From: Asanoa hainanensis
Lineage (GTDB): Bacteria; Actinomycetota; Actinomycetes; Mycobacteriales; Micromonosporaceae
Assembly: GCF_900188485.1 (NCBI RefSeq)
Contig: NZ_FZPH01000003.1
Location: 682,001 to 746,000 of the forward strand
Length of the DNA: 64,000 bases
Reading direction: 5' to 3'
Position 1 is the stretch's first letter, and every line of letters begins with the position of its first letter. The notes under the pieces were generated by a model. That model ran no database searches. It was given only the letters and a program-made list of their open reading frames with translations, and was not told the DNA's origin. The position numbers and the translations under genes were made by a program. This document shows positions 31,241-40,104 of this stretch, one piece after another.

Positions 31241-32145
31241 CAGAAGTAGCCCTCCCGCTTGCGGTCTTCCATCGCGGCCTCGCTGACCCGGTCGTCGCCG
31301 CGGGTCGCGCCGCGCTCGGTGATCCGGGTGGCGGCCACTTCGTCGATCACCTTCTCGACCGTGTCGGCGTGGGACTCGACCGCCGCGGTGCAGGAGGCGT
31401 CGCCGACGGTCCGGTAGCGCACCTTCGCGGTGAACGGCTGCTCGGCCCCGCGCGGCGCGATGAACTCGTTGACCGCGTACAGCATCCCGTCGCGGGAGAT
31501 CACGGTGCGCTCGTGCGCGTAGTAGATCGACGGCAGGTCGAGGCGCTCCTGCGCGATGTAGTGCCAGACGTCGAGCTCGGTCCAGTTGGACAGCGGGAAC
31601 ACCCGGATCGACTCGCCCGGGTGGTGGCGGCCGTTGTAGAGCGACCACAGCTCGGGACGCTGGTTCTTGGGGTCCCACTGGCCGAACTCGTCGCGGAAGC
31701 TGAACACCCGCTCCTTGGCCCGCGCCTTCTCCTCGTCGCGCCGGGCACCGCCGAAGAGCGCGTCGAAGCGGTACTTCTCGACGGCGTCGAGCAGCACGGG
31801 CGTCTGGATCCGGTTGCGCGTGCCGTCGCTCGGCTCGACCACGAGACCCGACTCGAGCGCCTCGGGCACGCTGGCGACCACCAGGTGCAGACCGAGCTCG
31901 GCGACCCGGCGGTCGCGATAGTGCAGCACCTCGGGGAAGTTGTGGCCGGTGTCGACGTGCATGACCGGGAACGGGATGCGTGCCGGGGCGAAGGCCTTCT
32001 CGGCGAGCCGCAGCATCACGATCGAGTCCTTGCCGCCCGAGAAGAGCAGCACGGGGCGTTCCAGCTCGGCGACGACCTCGCGCATGACGAAGATGCTCTC
32101 CGCCTCGAGCGCCGCGAGATGGGAGACCCGGTAAGCCGGCGGCAT
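31240..32145 (-). CDS. cysD: Sulfate adenylyltransferase subunit 2
   Basis: Catalytic subunit of ATP sulfurylase, PP-loop ATPase of 301 residues. The PP-loop 'SGGKDS' is at 36-41, 'MHVDTGHNFPEV' at about 62-73, and 'GGARRDEEKARAKER' in the middle is the CysD/PAPS-reductase-family stretch. 'AAMEDRKREGYF' is the classic CysD C-terminus. ATG 32145 has GAAGGGG four bases upstream. First gene of the cysDN pair. Confidence 0.96.
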   Translation of the reverse strand: MPPAYRVSHLAALEAESIFVMREVVAELERPVLLFSGGKDSIVMLRLAEKAFAPARIPFPVMHVDTGHNFPEVLHYRDRRVAELGLHLVVASVPEALESGLVVEPSDGTRNRIQTPVLLDAVEKYRFDALFGGARRDEEKARAKERVFSFRDEFGQWDPKNQRPELWSLYNGRHHPGESIRVFPLSNWTELDVWHYIAQERLDLPSIYYAHERTVISRDGMLYAVNEFIAPRGAEQPFTAKVRYRTVGDASCTAAVESHADTVEKVIDEVAATRITERGATRGDDRVSEAAMEDRKREGYF

Positions 32146-32163
32146 GGAACCCCTTCGGATTGT

Positions 32164-32178
32164 CTAGCAGTTCACTAG
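32164..32178. promoter_or_regulatory. CTAG-bounded inverted repeat before cysD
   Basis: CTAGCAGTTCACTAG, in the 50-base gap between cysQ and cysD, about 20 bases before the cysD start. CTAG is rare in GC-rich DNA, and two copies facing each other next to a start suggest an operator. No regulator gene is adjacent, so this is tentative. Confidence 0.3.
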
Positions 32179-32195
32179 GTTTTTCCCGAGCGAGC

Positions 32196-32984
32196 TTACC
32201 CCGGGATGTGCTGTCGCAGCGCCGCGAGCAACCGTGGTGCCAGATCCTTCCGGCAGACCACCAGATCCGGAAGGCGGGGATCGGTCTCGTTGTATTTCAG
32301 CGCGGATCCATCGATCCGGGAAGCGTGCAGACCAGTGGCGGTCGCCACAGCCACCGGCGCGGCGGAGTCCCACTCGTACTGGCCGCCGCCGTGCACGTAG
32401 GCGTCCACCTCGCCGCCGACCACGGCGGCGATCTTCACGCCGGCCGAGCCCATCGGCACCAACTCGGCGCCCAGATCCGCGGCCAGGCCGTGCAGGAAGG
32501 CCGGCGGGCGGGTGCGGCTCGCGGCCAGCCGGAGCTTCGGGTGCGGACCCATCGGCGGGTACGCGGGCGGAAAGTCGGTCGCCAGCGTCCGGTGCTGTGC
32601 CGGGATCGCGACCGCGCCGGCGAGCAGCTTGTGCGGGCTCGTGCCGTGCCGCCCCCAGAGGGCGACGTGCACGGCCCAGTCGTCGCGGCCTTCCTCGCTG
32701 AACTCGCGGGTGCCGTCGAGCGGGTCGACGATCCAGACCCGGTCGGCGGCGAGCCGGTCGGTGCCAGCGCTGCGCGCGCCCTGGTCCTCCTCGGAGAGCG
32801 CCGCGTCGGCCGGCCGCCAGCGGGCGAGTTCAGTGCGGATCAGCTCGTGTGACAGCTTGTCACCGGCCGCCTTCAGGGCGTGCGGGTCGGCGAAGCCGAC
32901 CTCTTGCCGGGTACGCAGCAACAGGTCCCCGGCGCGCCCGGCCAGCCAGCGGGCGAACGCGCCGTCAATCACCGGCGGAGTCAT
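32196..32984 (-). CDS. cysQ: 3'(2'),5'-bisphosphate nucleotidase (CysQ)
   Basis: Mg2+-dependent phosphatase of the inositol monophosphatase superfamily that turns PAP into AMP, recycling the by-product of sulfate assimilation and sulfotransfer. 262 residues. Metal-site motifs: 'SEEDQG' (about 64-69), 'WIVDPLDGTREF' (84-95), and 'WDSAAP' near 206-211. Its place upstream of cysDN supports the CysQ rather than a plain inositol phosphatase assignment. Confidence 0.9.
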   Translation of the reverse strand: MTPPVIDGAFARWLAGRAGDLLLRTRQEVGFADPHALKAAGDKLSHELIRTELARWRPADAALSEEDQGARSAGTDRLAADRVWIVDPLDGTREFSEEGRDDWAVHVALWGRHGTSPHKLLAGAVAIPAQHRTLATDFPPAYPPMGPHPKLRLAASRTRPPAFLHGLAADLGAELVPMGSAGVKIAAVVGGEVDAYVHGGGQYEWDSAAPVAVATATGLHASRIDGSALKYNETDPRLPDLVVCRKDLAPRLLAALRQHIPG

Positions 32985-33009
32985 GAGGGGTTCTCCTCGA
33001 TCGGGGATG

Positions 33010-34620
33010 TCAGTAGGCGCCGCTCGGGCGGACGACGGCGGCGAGCGTACGCATCAGGATCACCAGGTCCAAGGAGAGCGACCAGTTCTCCACATAGCGC
33101 AGGTCCAACCGGACCGCCTCCTCCCACGACAGGTCGGACCGGCCCGACACCTGCCACAGCCCGGTCATCCCGGGCTTGACCGCGAGCCGGCGTCGCACGT
33201 CGTCGGCGTACTGCGCCACCTCGTGCGGCAGCGGGGGCCGCGGTCCCACCAGCGACATCTGGCCGAGCAGCACGTTGAACAGCTGCGGCAGCTCGTCGAG
33301 CGAGAACCGGCGCAGCCGGCGTCCCACCGGGGTGATCCGCGGGTCGTTGCGGATCTTGAACAGGACGCCGTCGTGCTCGTTGAGGTGTCGCAGCTCCGCC
33401 AGCCGCGCCTCCGCGTCGAGGTACATGCTGCGGAACTTGTAGATCAGGAACTCCCGGCCGTCGCGACCGGTGCGCACCTGTCGGAAGAGTACCGGGCCTT
33501 TGGAGTCGATCCGGATGCAGAGGGCGACGACCAGCAGCACGGGTGACAACAGCGCCACCAGCACCGCGGCACCCAGCCGATCGACGATCTCCTTCACGAA
33601 CCGGGCCGCGCCCTCCAGCCGGGGATGCTCGACGTGCAGCATCGGCAGCCCGTCGACCGGCCGGATCGTGGTGCGGTCGCCGGCGACGTCGATCAGCGCG
33701 TTGGCCAGGATCAGGTCGATCTCGTCGCGCTCCAGCCGCCAGGCCAGCCGGCGCAGGGTCTGGCCGTCGATCTCGGGGCACGACAGCACGATCACGGTGT
33801 CGGCGCCGGACGCGTCGACCGCGTGGGCGACGTCGTCGAAGGTGCCGAGGACCGGGAGCCCGATGTCGCCGTCGTGCTGCGGCGGCAGGCACGCGCCGAC
33901 CACCTCGAGCCCGTGGTAGCGCTCGCGGCAGAGCTGGCGGGCCAGGTGGATGACGGCGAGCTCGTGCCCGACCACGATCACCCGGCGCAGGCAGTCACCC
34001 CGCTTGCGCGCCCGGTGCAGGCGTTTGCGCAGGCCGAACCGGACCGCGACGGTGGCGAAGGTGGCGGCCGGCAGGGCGATCAGCACGTACGAGCGGGCCA
34101 GCGGGATCTCCAGCGCGTAGGAGACCATCGCGACGCCGGCGATCAACCCGAGCCCGGCCCGGATCACCCGCTGGTACTCGTCGGTGCCGACGAACAGGAA
34201 CCGCGCCTCGTACGCCCGGGCCAGGCCGACCGACGCGACCAGGGCCAGCGGCAGCAGCGCCGACAGCACCACGTAGTCCCGGTTGTAGCTGGTCACCCCG
34301 TCGCCGAAGCGGAGTTTGAAGGCGAGCCCACCGGCGGCGGCACCGACCAGGAGATCGGCGAACAGCAGCGTACGCAGGTAGCGCGACTCCCAGGCCGCCC
34401 GGCGCGACAGGGCGGCGTGCCGGCCGGGGATCCGGCGGAGCAGCGAACGGCGGGGCTGCGGCGCGACGCGGGCGCGCTCCGGGCGACGGCGTTCCAGCTC
34501 GGCACCGCGCTGGGGTCGGGTCCGGACCGGGGTGTGTGGCCGGGTGTTCCGCTCGCGGGCGTCGAGGCCGCGTTCCATCAGGTCGCGCACTGCCGCCGGA
34601 TCGAACCGCCCACGTTCCAT
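33010..34620 (-). CDS. Polyprenyl-phosphate sugar-1-phosphate transferase (exopolysaccharide priming)
   Basis: A 536-residue WcaJ/CpsE-type initiating glycosyltransferase that puts the first sugar phosphate onto undecaprenyl phosphate. About four membrane helices lie near 85-190, a Rossmann-like CoA-binding domain at about 210-330 ('RRVIVVGHELAVIHLARQL'), another membrane segment near 345-365, and the catalytic domain at the C-terminus ('YKFRSMYLDAE', 'FKIRNDPRITPVGRRLRR', 'SLDELPQLFNVL', 'MSLVGPRPP'). The N-terminal 70 residues are Arg-rich. No other polysaccharide genes flank it, which is unusual for this enzyme. Confidence 0.92.
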   Translation of the reverse strand: MERGRFDPAAVRDLMERGLDARERNTRPHTPVRTRPQRGAELERRRPERARVAPQPRRSLLRRIPGRHAALSRRAAWESRYLRTLLFADLLVGAAAGGLAFKLRFGDGVTSYNRDYVVLSALLPLALVASVGLARAYEARFLFVGTDEYQRVIRAGLGLIAGVAMVSYALEIPLARSYVLIALPAATFATVAVRFGLRKRLHRARKRGDCLRRVIVVGHELAVIHLARQLCRERYHGLEVVGACLPPQHDGDIGLPVLGTFDDVAHAVDASGADTVIVLSCPEIDGQTLRRLAWRLERDEIDLILANALIDVAGDRTTIRPVDGLPMLHVEHPRLEGAARFVKEIVDRLGAAVLVALLSPVLLVVALCIRIDSKGPVLFRQVRTGRDGREFLIYKFRSMYLDAEARLAELRHLNEHDGVLFKIRNDPRITPVGRRLRRFSLDELPQLFNVLLGQMSLVGPRPPLPHEVAQYADDVRRRLAVKPGMTGLWQVSGRSDLSWEEAVRLDLRYVENWSLSLDLVILMRTLAAVVRPSGAY

Positions 34621-34688
34621 CCGCGCCTCCCCCGGTTGTGCCGCCTAAGACACAACGGGCGGAACCGGGCAGGCGATACGGCCCTTGA

Positions 34689-35276
34689 TCAGGATCCGTT
34701 ATACGCGTTTTGTGCCCATTCGACACCCTTGCTGGAGACCGCCTCCGCGACATCCGCGGCGCGGTCCACCAGGAACTCGAGCTCCTTGCGCTCGGCGGCG
34801 GAGAAGTCGTTGAGCACGTAGTCGGCCGGGTCCTGCCGACCCGGCGGCCGGCCGATGCCGAACCGCACGCGGGCGTAGTCCTTGGTGCCCAGCGACTTCG
34901 ACATGGAGCGCAGGCCGTTGTGGCCACCCTCGCCCCCGCCGATCTTGGCCCGGATCTGCCCGTACGGGATGTCGAGCTCGTCGTGCACCGCGATGATCTG
35001 CTCTGGCGGCACCTTGTAGAACTGGGCCAGCGCGACCGCCGGGCCCCCGGAGAGGTTCATGTAGGTCAGCGGCTTGACCAGCACGAGGCGGGGCCCGCCG
35101 AAGCCGAGCCGCCCCTCGGCGACGTCGGCGACCGCGCGGCGGTGCCGTCCGAACTTCGCGCCGATCCGCTCGGCGATCAGGTCGGCGACCATGAAGCCCA
35201 CGTTGTGCCGGTTCTTGGCGTACTCCTTGCCAGGGTTGCCAAGACCGACCACGAGGAAGGGCGCTGTCGCTTCCAC
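34689..35276 (-). CDS. pth: Peptidyl-tRNA hydrolase
   Basis: Releases tRNA from stalled peptidyl-tRNA; 195 residues. Active-site stretch 'GLGNPGKEYAKNRHNVGF' with Asn14 and catalytic His24; the later conserved 'KPLTYMNLSG' and 'HDELDIPYG' are also present. GTG 35276 has GGGGAG 9 bases upstream and matches the family N-terminus; a GTG 7 codons upstream (35297) is less likely. Follows rplY in the usual actinobacterial glmU-prs-rplY-pth order, but a strong terminator sits between them. Confidence 0.96.
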   Translation of the reverse strand: MEATAPFLVVGLGNPGKEYAKNRHNVGFMVADLIAERIGAKFGRHRRAVADVAEGRLGFGGPRLVLVKPLTYMNLSGGPAVALAQFYKVPPEQIIAVHDELDIPYGQIRAKIGGGEGGHNGLRSMSKSLGTKDYARVRFGIGRPPGRQDPADYVLNDFSAAERKELEFLVDRAADVAEAVSSKGVEWAQNAYNGS

Positions 35277-35310
35277 GCTCTCATTCTCCCCAGACACACA
35301 AGCGGTTAGC

Positions 35311-35349
35311 GAAAGGCCCCTCCCGGCACGCGACCGGGAGGGGCCTTTC
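35311..35349 (-). terminator. Intrinsic terminator after rplY
   Basis: Perfect 16-base arms GAAAGGCCCCTCCCGG and complement with a 7-base loop, 22 bases past the rplY stop. Its end reads TTTC on the reverse strand. It lies directly before pth, so pth either uses read-through or its own promoter. Confidence 0.85.
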
Positions 35350-35370
35350 GACGCTCAGACCAAATCTTGC

Positions 35371-36027
35371 TCAGGAGGCGGCGGCAGCCGGCTCCTCGCT
35401 GGCGGCCTCGCCCTCGGCCGCTTCCTCGCCCTCGGCAGCGGCTTCCTCGCCCTCAGCGGTCTCGCCCTCGAGCGCCTCGGCGCTCGGCGCGACCGTGATC
35501 ACGGCGATGGTGGTCTCGGGGTCGGCGATGAGCTCGGCGCCGGCCGGCAGGGTGACGTCGGCTGCGGTGATCTTGGAGCCGGCCTCGAGGCCCTCGATGG
35601 AGACCTCGAAGTGGTCCGGCAGCCGGGTGGCGTCGGCGCTGACCGACAGCGTGTCGCTCTCGTGCACGACCAGCGTGCCGGCCGCCGCCTCGCCGATGAG
35701 CTGCACCGGGATGTCGACGGTGACCTTCTCGCCGCGGCGGACGAGCAGCAGGTCGATGTGCTCGAAGGTGTCCTTCACCGGGTCACGCTGGATCGCCTTC
35801 GGCAGGGCCAGGGCCTGGGTGCCGTCGCTGATCTCCAGCGCGAAGAGCTGGTTGGCGCCACCGTGGCGGATCGCGGCGGCGAACTCGCGCGCGGGCAGCG
35901 CGATGTGCTTGGGCTTCTCGCCGTGGCCGTAGAGGACGGCGGGCACCAGGCCGGCACGGCGCGTGCGGCGGGCACCACCCTTGCCGAACTCGGTGCGGGG
36001 CTCGGCGGCGATCTTTACCTCGGACAC
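35371..36027 (-). CDS. rplY: 50S ribosomal protein L25 / general stress protein Ctc
   Basis: 5S rRNA-binding protein, long (TL5/Ctc) form, 218 residues. N-terminal L25 domain ('VSEVKIAAEPRTEFGKGGARRTRRAGLVPAVLYG' region, residues 1-34), then the beta-barrel domain ('VDIPVQLIGEA', 'LPDHFEVSIEGLEAGS'), and a ~35-residue tail almost entirely Glu/Ala/Gly. GTG 36027 has AGGAG 7 bases upstream. The frame upstream to 36111 is not conserved. In prs operon. Confidence 0.95.
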   Translation of the reverse strand: MSEVKIAAEPRTEFGKGGARRTRRAGLVPAVLYGHGEKPKHIALPAREFAAAIRHGGANQLFALEISDGTQALALPKAIQRDPVKDTFEHIDLLLVRRGEKVTVDIPVQLIGEAAAGTLVVHESDTLSVSADATRLPDHFEVSIEGLEAGSKITAADVTLPAGAELIADPETTIAVITVAPSAEALEGETAEGEEAAAEGEEAAEGEAASEEPAAAAS

Positions 36028-36226
36028 GGGAGAACTCCTGGATCTTGGTCTGGGCTGCGTGCAAGCGGCGGCGGTGCCGGGCGAAGGAGGCGCGCGGGCT
36101 GGCCCGGACACCGCGTCGATGACGGCGCCCGTGGCTGCTATTGAGAACCAGCTGGGTCACCCTCGCCGTGGCAACCTCAATACTCTACCGGACGGGCAGG
36201 GCACCCTACCGCCGGGGCTGCCCGAA

Positions 36227-37207
36227 CTAGCTCAACCCGCCGAACAGTGTTGTAACGGACCCGTCGTCGAAGACCTCGCGGATCGCCCGGGCCAGCAGCG
36301 GCGCGATCGACAGCGACGTGATCTTGTCGAGGCGCTTCTCCGGCGGGAGTGGCAGCGTGTTGGTGACCACGACCTCGCTGATCCGGCTGTTCTTGAGCCG
36401 CTCGGTCGCCGGGTCGGAGAGCAGCGCGTGGGTGGCCGCGACCACGACGTCGGCGGCGCCGCTGTCGTGCAGGATCTCGGCCGCCTTGCAGATCGTGCTG
36501 CCGGTGTCGATCATGTCGTCGACGATCAGGCAGACCCGGCCCTCGACGTCACCGACCACCCGGTTGGCGACCACCTGGTTGGGCTTGAGCGGGTCACGGG
36601 TCTTGTGGATGAAGGCCAGCGGGCAGCCGCCCAGCCGGTCGGTCCAGCGCTCGGCGACCCGCACCCGGCCCGAGTCCGGCGCGACCACGGTCATCGGACG
36701 GCCGGCGTATTTCCGCTCGACGTAGCCCGCCAGGATGTCCATCGCGAACAGGTGGTCGACCGGCCCGTCGAAGAAGCCCTGGATCTGGGCGGTGTGCAGG
36801 TCGACGGTGAGGATCCGGTTGGCGCCCGCCTGCTTGAGCAGGTCGGCCACCAGCCGCGCCGAGATCGGCTCGCGGCCGCGGTGCTTCTTGTCCTGCCGGG
36901 CGTACGGATAGAAGGGCAGGACGACGGTGATCCGCTTGGCCGAGCCGCGCTTGAGCGCGTCGACCATGATCAGCGTCTCCATCACCCACTTGTTGACGCC
37001 CTCACCGGCGGACTGCACGACGAAGGCGTCGGAGCCGCGGACGGACTCCCGGTAGCGGACGAAGATCTCGCCGTTGGCGAACTCGTAGGCGTCGGTCGGC
37101 GTCGGCGCCACGCCGAGCACCTCGCCGATCTCGTTGACCAGCTCGGGAAACCCCCGGCCGGAGAAGAGCATCAGGCTCTTGCGGTTTTCGGCGACGATGC
37201 TGCCCAT
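36227..37207 (-). CDS. prs: Ribose-phosphate pyrophosphokinase (PRPP synthetase)
   Basis: Makes PRPP from ribose-5-phosphate and ATP for nucleotide, His and Trp synthesis. 326 residues. Start of the fold 'LMLFSGRGFPELVNEI', flexible-loop region 'RQDKKHRGREPISA', 'VVAPDSGRVRVAERW' and the PRPP-binding loop 'LIVDDMIDTGSTI'. ATG 37207 is the family start; upstream codons run into the glmU gap. It is 31 bases downstream of glmU and followed by rplY 199 bases later, where a partial hairpin (36194-36223) and a TAGAGT box can be seen. Confidence 0.96.
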   Translation of the reverse strand: MGSIVAENRKSLMLFSGRGFPELVNEIGEVLGVAPTPTDAYEFANGEIFVRYRESVRGSDAFVVQSAGEGVNKWVMETLIMVDALKRGSAKRITVVLPFYPYARQDKKHRGREPISARLVADLLKQAGANRILTVDLHTAQIQGFFDGPVDHLFAMDILAGYVERKYAGRPMTVVAPDSGRVRVAERWTDRLGGCPLAFIHKTRDPLKPNQVVANRVVGDVEGRVCLIVDDMIDTGSTICKAAEILHDSGAADVVVAATHALLSDPATERLKNSRISEVVVTNTLPLPPEKRLDKITSLSIAPLLARAIREVFDDGSVTTLFGGLS

Positions 37208-37238
37208 GGGTGAGGCGCTCCGTGAGTTCGGCGGATGT

Positions 37239-38720
37239 TTACTCGCTTGAAGTATCACCCGGAGCGTCGGCGGCGGCATGACCGTCTTCGGTCACGTGCA
37301 GTTGGTCACGTGCTTGCCTGGCCGCTTCGGCCGCAGCTGTGCCCGGACGTCGGGATTCGACCCATCCCTCGAAGATCCGCTGCTGGCCGCCGGAAACGGA
37401 CAATGCGCCCGGCGGCACGTCGCGGCGGACCACCGTGCCGGCCCCCGTGTAGGCGCCGTCGCCGACCTCGACCGGTGCCACGAACATGTTGTCGGAGCCG
37501 GTGCGCGCGTGGCTGCCGATGACCGTGCGGTGCTTCTTGACGCCGTCGTAGTTGACGAACACCGAGGCCGCACCGATGTTGCTGTGCTCACCGATCGTGG
37601 CGTCACCGACGTAGGACAGATGCGGCACCTTGGAGCCCGTGCCGATCTCGGAGTTCTTGGTCTCCACGAACGTGCCGATCTTGGACTTCGCGCCGAGTCG
37701 GCTGCCGGGACGCAGGTACGCGTACGGGCCGACGCTCGCGCCCGGGCCGACCTCGGCCTGCACGGCGTGGGCGCGCAGCACCGTGGCGCCGGCCTCGACG
37801 ACCGTGTCGATCAACGTCGTGTCGGGGCCGACCACGGCGCCCGGGCCGACCCGGGTCGCACCGCGGAGCTGGGTGTTCTGGTCGATCACGGCGTCGCGCT
37901 CGACCGTGGCCGTCACGTCGATCCAGGTGGTGGCCGGGTCGAGGATCGTGACGCCGGAGCGCATCAGGTCGGCGTTGACCCGGTCGCGGAGCCGGGCCCG
38001 CAGCCCGGCCAGCTCGACCCGGTCGTTGCAGCCCAGCGTCTCCTGCGCGTCGGCCGCGACGTGCACCGCGACCGGCTCGCCGGCGGCGGCCAGCAGGCCG
38101 AGCACGTCGGTCAGGTATTCCTCGCCCTGGTCGTTGTCGCTGGTCAGCTTGGCCAGCGCGGCCCGCAGCAGGCGGGCGTCGAAGGCGTAGATGCCGGCGT
38201 TGATCTCGCGGATCGCCTTCTCGGCCGGGCTCGCGTCGCGCTCCTCGACGATGCGCTCGAGGCCACCGGTCTCGTCCCGGATGATCCGGCCCAGCCCGGT
38301 CGGGTCGGCGATCTCGGCGGTCAGCACGGTCGCGGCGGTGCCGGCGCTCTCGTGCGCGGCGACCAGCGCCTCGACGGTCTCCCCACGCAGCAGCGGCACG
38401 TCGCCGTTGAGCACGACGACCGTGCCGGTCGCGTCGGGCACCGCGTCGAGCGCGATGCGCACCGCGTGGCCGGTGCCGTGCTGCTCCGCCTGGAGCACCG
38501 CGGTCGCCTCGGGCGCGACCTCGGCGAGGTGCGCCTCGACCTGGTCGGCGGCGTGCCCGACGACGACCAGCGTGCGCTCGGCGTCGACGGCGGCGGCGGC
38601 CTGCAGGACGTGGCCGACGACGGTGCGACCGAGCAGTGGATGCAGCATCTTCGACAGAGCCGACTTCATCCGTTTTCCCTCACCCGCGGCGAGGATGACA
38701 ACGGTACGGGCTTCGGTCAC
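37239..38720 (-). CDS. glmU: Bifunctional GlmU (UDP-GlcNAc pyrophosphorylase / GlcN-1-P acetyltransferase)
   Basis: Two last steps of UDP-GlcNAc synthesis for peptidoglycan. 493 residues. N-terminal uridylyltransferase with '[13 protein letters not shown]' (8-20) and 'GDVPLL'; C-terminal left-handed beta-helix with hexapeptide repeats ('[23 protein letters not shown]', '[16 protein letters not shown]') and the acetyltransferase end. The last ~35 residues are disordered. GTG 38720 with GGGAG upstream. The tRNA-Gln gene is 111 bases upstream on the same strand, as in other actinobacteria. Confidence 0.96.
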   Translation of the reverse strand: MTEARTVVILAAGEGKRMKSALSKMLHPLLGRTVVGHVLQAAAAVDAERTLVVVGHAADQVEAHLAEVAPEATAVLQAEQHGTGHAVRIALDAVPDATGTVVVLNGDVPLLRGETVEALVAAHESAGTAATVLTAEIADPTGLGRIIRDETGGLERIVEERDASPAEKAIREINAGIYAFDARLLRAALAKLTSDNDQGEEYLTDVLGLLAAAGEPVAVHVAADAQETLGCNDRVELAGLRARLRDRVNADLMRSGVTILDPATTWIDVTATVERDAVIDQNTQLRGATRVGPGAVVGPDTTLIDTVVEAGATVLRAHAVQAEVGPGASVGPYAYLRPGSRLGAKSKIGTFVETKNSEIGTGSKVPHLSYVGDATIGEHSNIGAASVFVNYDGVKKHRTVIGSHARTGSDNMFVAPVEVGDGAYTGAGTVVRRDVPPGALSVSGGQQRIFEGWVESRRPGTAAAEAARQARDQLHVTEDGHAAADAPGDTSSE

Positions 38721-38831
38721 GAGGGGGCTCCCGTCGGACGGATACGGCGTGCCGCCTCATGTTAGTAGGGCAGGCACGGGGCGGTCGCTGGTCACCTGAA
38801 ACATCAGCTATCGGGTCCCCGACCGAGAAAG

Positions 38832-38903
38832 CTGGGACGCCTGGATTCGAACCAGGACCTTCCGGATTCAAAGTCCGGCGGGCTGCCGTTACCCCACGTC
38901 CCA
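38832..38903 (-). tRNA. trnQ: tRNA-Gln (TTG)
   Basis: A 72-base cloverleaf: acceptor TGGGACG/CGTCCCA, anticodon arm CCGGA-CTTTGAA-TCCGG with anticodon TTG, T-arm CCTGG-TTCGAAT-CCAGG, discriminator G. The CCA end is not encoded. It sits just upstream of glmU. Confidence 0.95.
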
Positions 38904-39015
38904 TCAAGCCGGGTAAGCCTAGCCTGTCGCGCCGTTTCAGACACACGGTGACAGGTTCCCTCTGGCGAGTTAGCCCAACCTAAATAATGCGTTGCACCAG
39001 GTGCTAACTACGGGT

Positions 39016-39045
39016 CCGTAAGTTACGGTGACGTAAGCGTAACTT
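39016..39045. promoter_or_regulatory. Nested palindromes upstream of the desaturase gene
   Basis: Three overlapping inverted repeats within 30 bases: CCGTAA-G-TTACGG (39016-39028), TTACG-GTGA-CGTAA (39023-39036) and AAGTTACG-N10-CGTAACTT (39020-39045). They lie 31-60 bases before the desaturase ATG. A TetR gene follows the desaturase, so it is the first candidate to bind here. Confidence 0.6.
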
Positions 39046-39075
39046 GTTGATCACCCCCACCCGCTGCGAGGTGCC

Positions 39076-40044
39076 ATGACCACCATCACCGCGACTCCCG
39101 ACCAGACGACGACACAATCGGGCCCGAAGCCACTCACCGAGGGCAAGCAGTCGACCGGGGTGCTGGTCGCCCTCTGGGGCTTCGTCGTCCTGCCGTTCCT
39201 CGCGGTGCTCGCGGCCGTCCCGGTCGCCGTGGTGGGCGGCTGGCTGTCGTGGACCGACGCGGCGATCACGTTGGTCCTGTACGTCGTCTCGGGGCTCGGC
39301 ATCACGGTGGGCTTCCACCGCTACTTCACGCACGGCTCGTTCAAGGCGAAGCGCTGGCTGCGGGTGACCCTCGCGGTCGCCGGCTCGTTCGCGATCGAGG
39401 GCAACGTGATCCAGTGGGTCGCCGACCACCGGCGGCACCACGCGTTCTCCGACGTGGAGGGCGACCCGCACTCCCCGTGGCGCTTCGGGGGTGGCGTCTG
39501 GGGTCTGACCAAGGGTCTGTTCTTCGCACACGTGGGCTGGATGTTCTCCCGCGAGCTGGGCAACCGTTCGCGCTTCGCGCCGGACCTGCTCGCCGACAAG
39601 GCGATCGCCCGGGTCGACAAGCTCTTCCCGCTGCTCGTCGTGATCTCCGTGCTCTCGCCGGCGCTGGTCGGCGGCCTCGTCACGATGTCCTGGCAGGGCG
39701 CGCTGACCGCCTTCTTCTGGGCCGGCCTGGTTCGCATCGCGGTCCTGCACCACGTCACCTGGTCGATCAACTCGGTCTGCCACGTGTACGGCGAGCGCCC
39801 GTTCGAGGTGCGCCAGGGCGACAAGGCCAGCAACTTCTGGCCGCTGGCGATCCTGTCCTTCGGCGAGAGCTGGCACAACCTGCACCACGCCGACCCGACC
39901 TCGGCCCGGCACGGCGTGCTGCGCGGCCAGATCGACATCTCGGCCCGCGTGATCTGGCTCTTCGAGAAGGTCGGCGCCGCGTACGACGTGCGCTGGCCCA
40001 AGCCCGAGCGGATCGCCGCCAAGCTCGTCAAGACGAACGCCTGA
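39076..40044 (+). CDS. Acyl-CoA/acyl-lipid delta-9-type fatty acid desaturase
   Basis: Membrane di-iron desaturase putting a double bond into saturated acyl chains; 322 residues. The three His boxes are clear: 'HRYFTH' (about 81-86), 'HRRHH' (118-122) and 'HNLHH' (about 274-278). Four membrane helices are arranged in two pairs. ATG 39076 has GAGG upstream. It resembles DesA3-type enzymes, which use a separate NADPH oxidoreductase; that partner is not in the window. Regulated probably through the palindromes upstream. Confidence 0.93.
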   Translation: MTTITATPDQTTTQSGPKPLTEGKQSTGVLVALWGFVVLPFLAVLAAVPVAVVGGWLSWTDAAITLVLYVVSGLGITVGFHRYFTHGSFKAKRWLRVTLAVAGSFAIEGNVIQWVADHRRHHAFSDVEGDPHSPWRFGGGVWGLTKGLFFAHVGWMFSRELGNRSRFAPDLLADKAIARVDKLFPLLVVISVLSPALVGGLVTMSWQGALTAFFWAGLVRIAVLHHVTWSINSVCHVYGERPFEVRQGDKASNFWPLAILSFGESWHNLHHADPTSARHGVLRGQIDISARVIWLFEKVGAAYDVRWPKPERIAAKLVKTNA

Positions 40045-40104
40045 ACTGATGACCGTCCTGGTGCGGGTCAGCGGCCCGCGCCAGGCGGCTGACAGGATGC
40101 ACGA

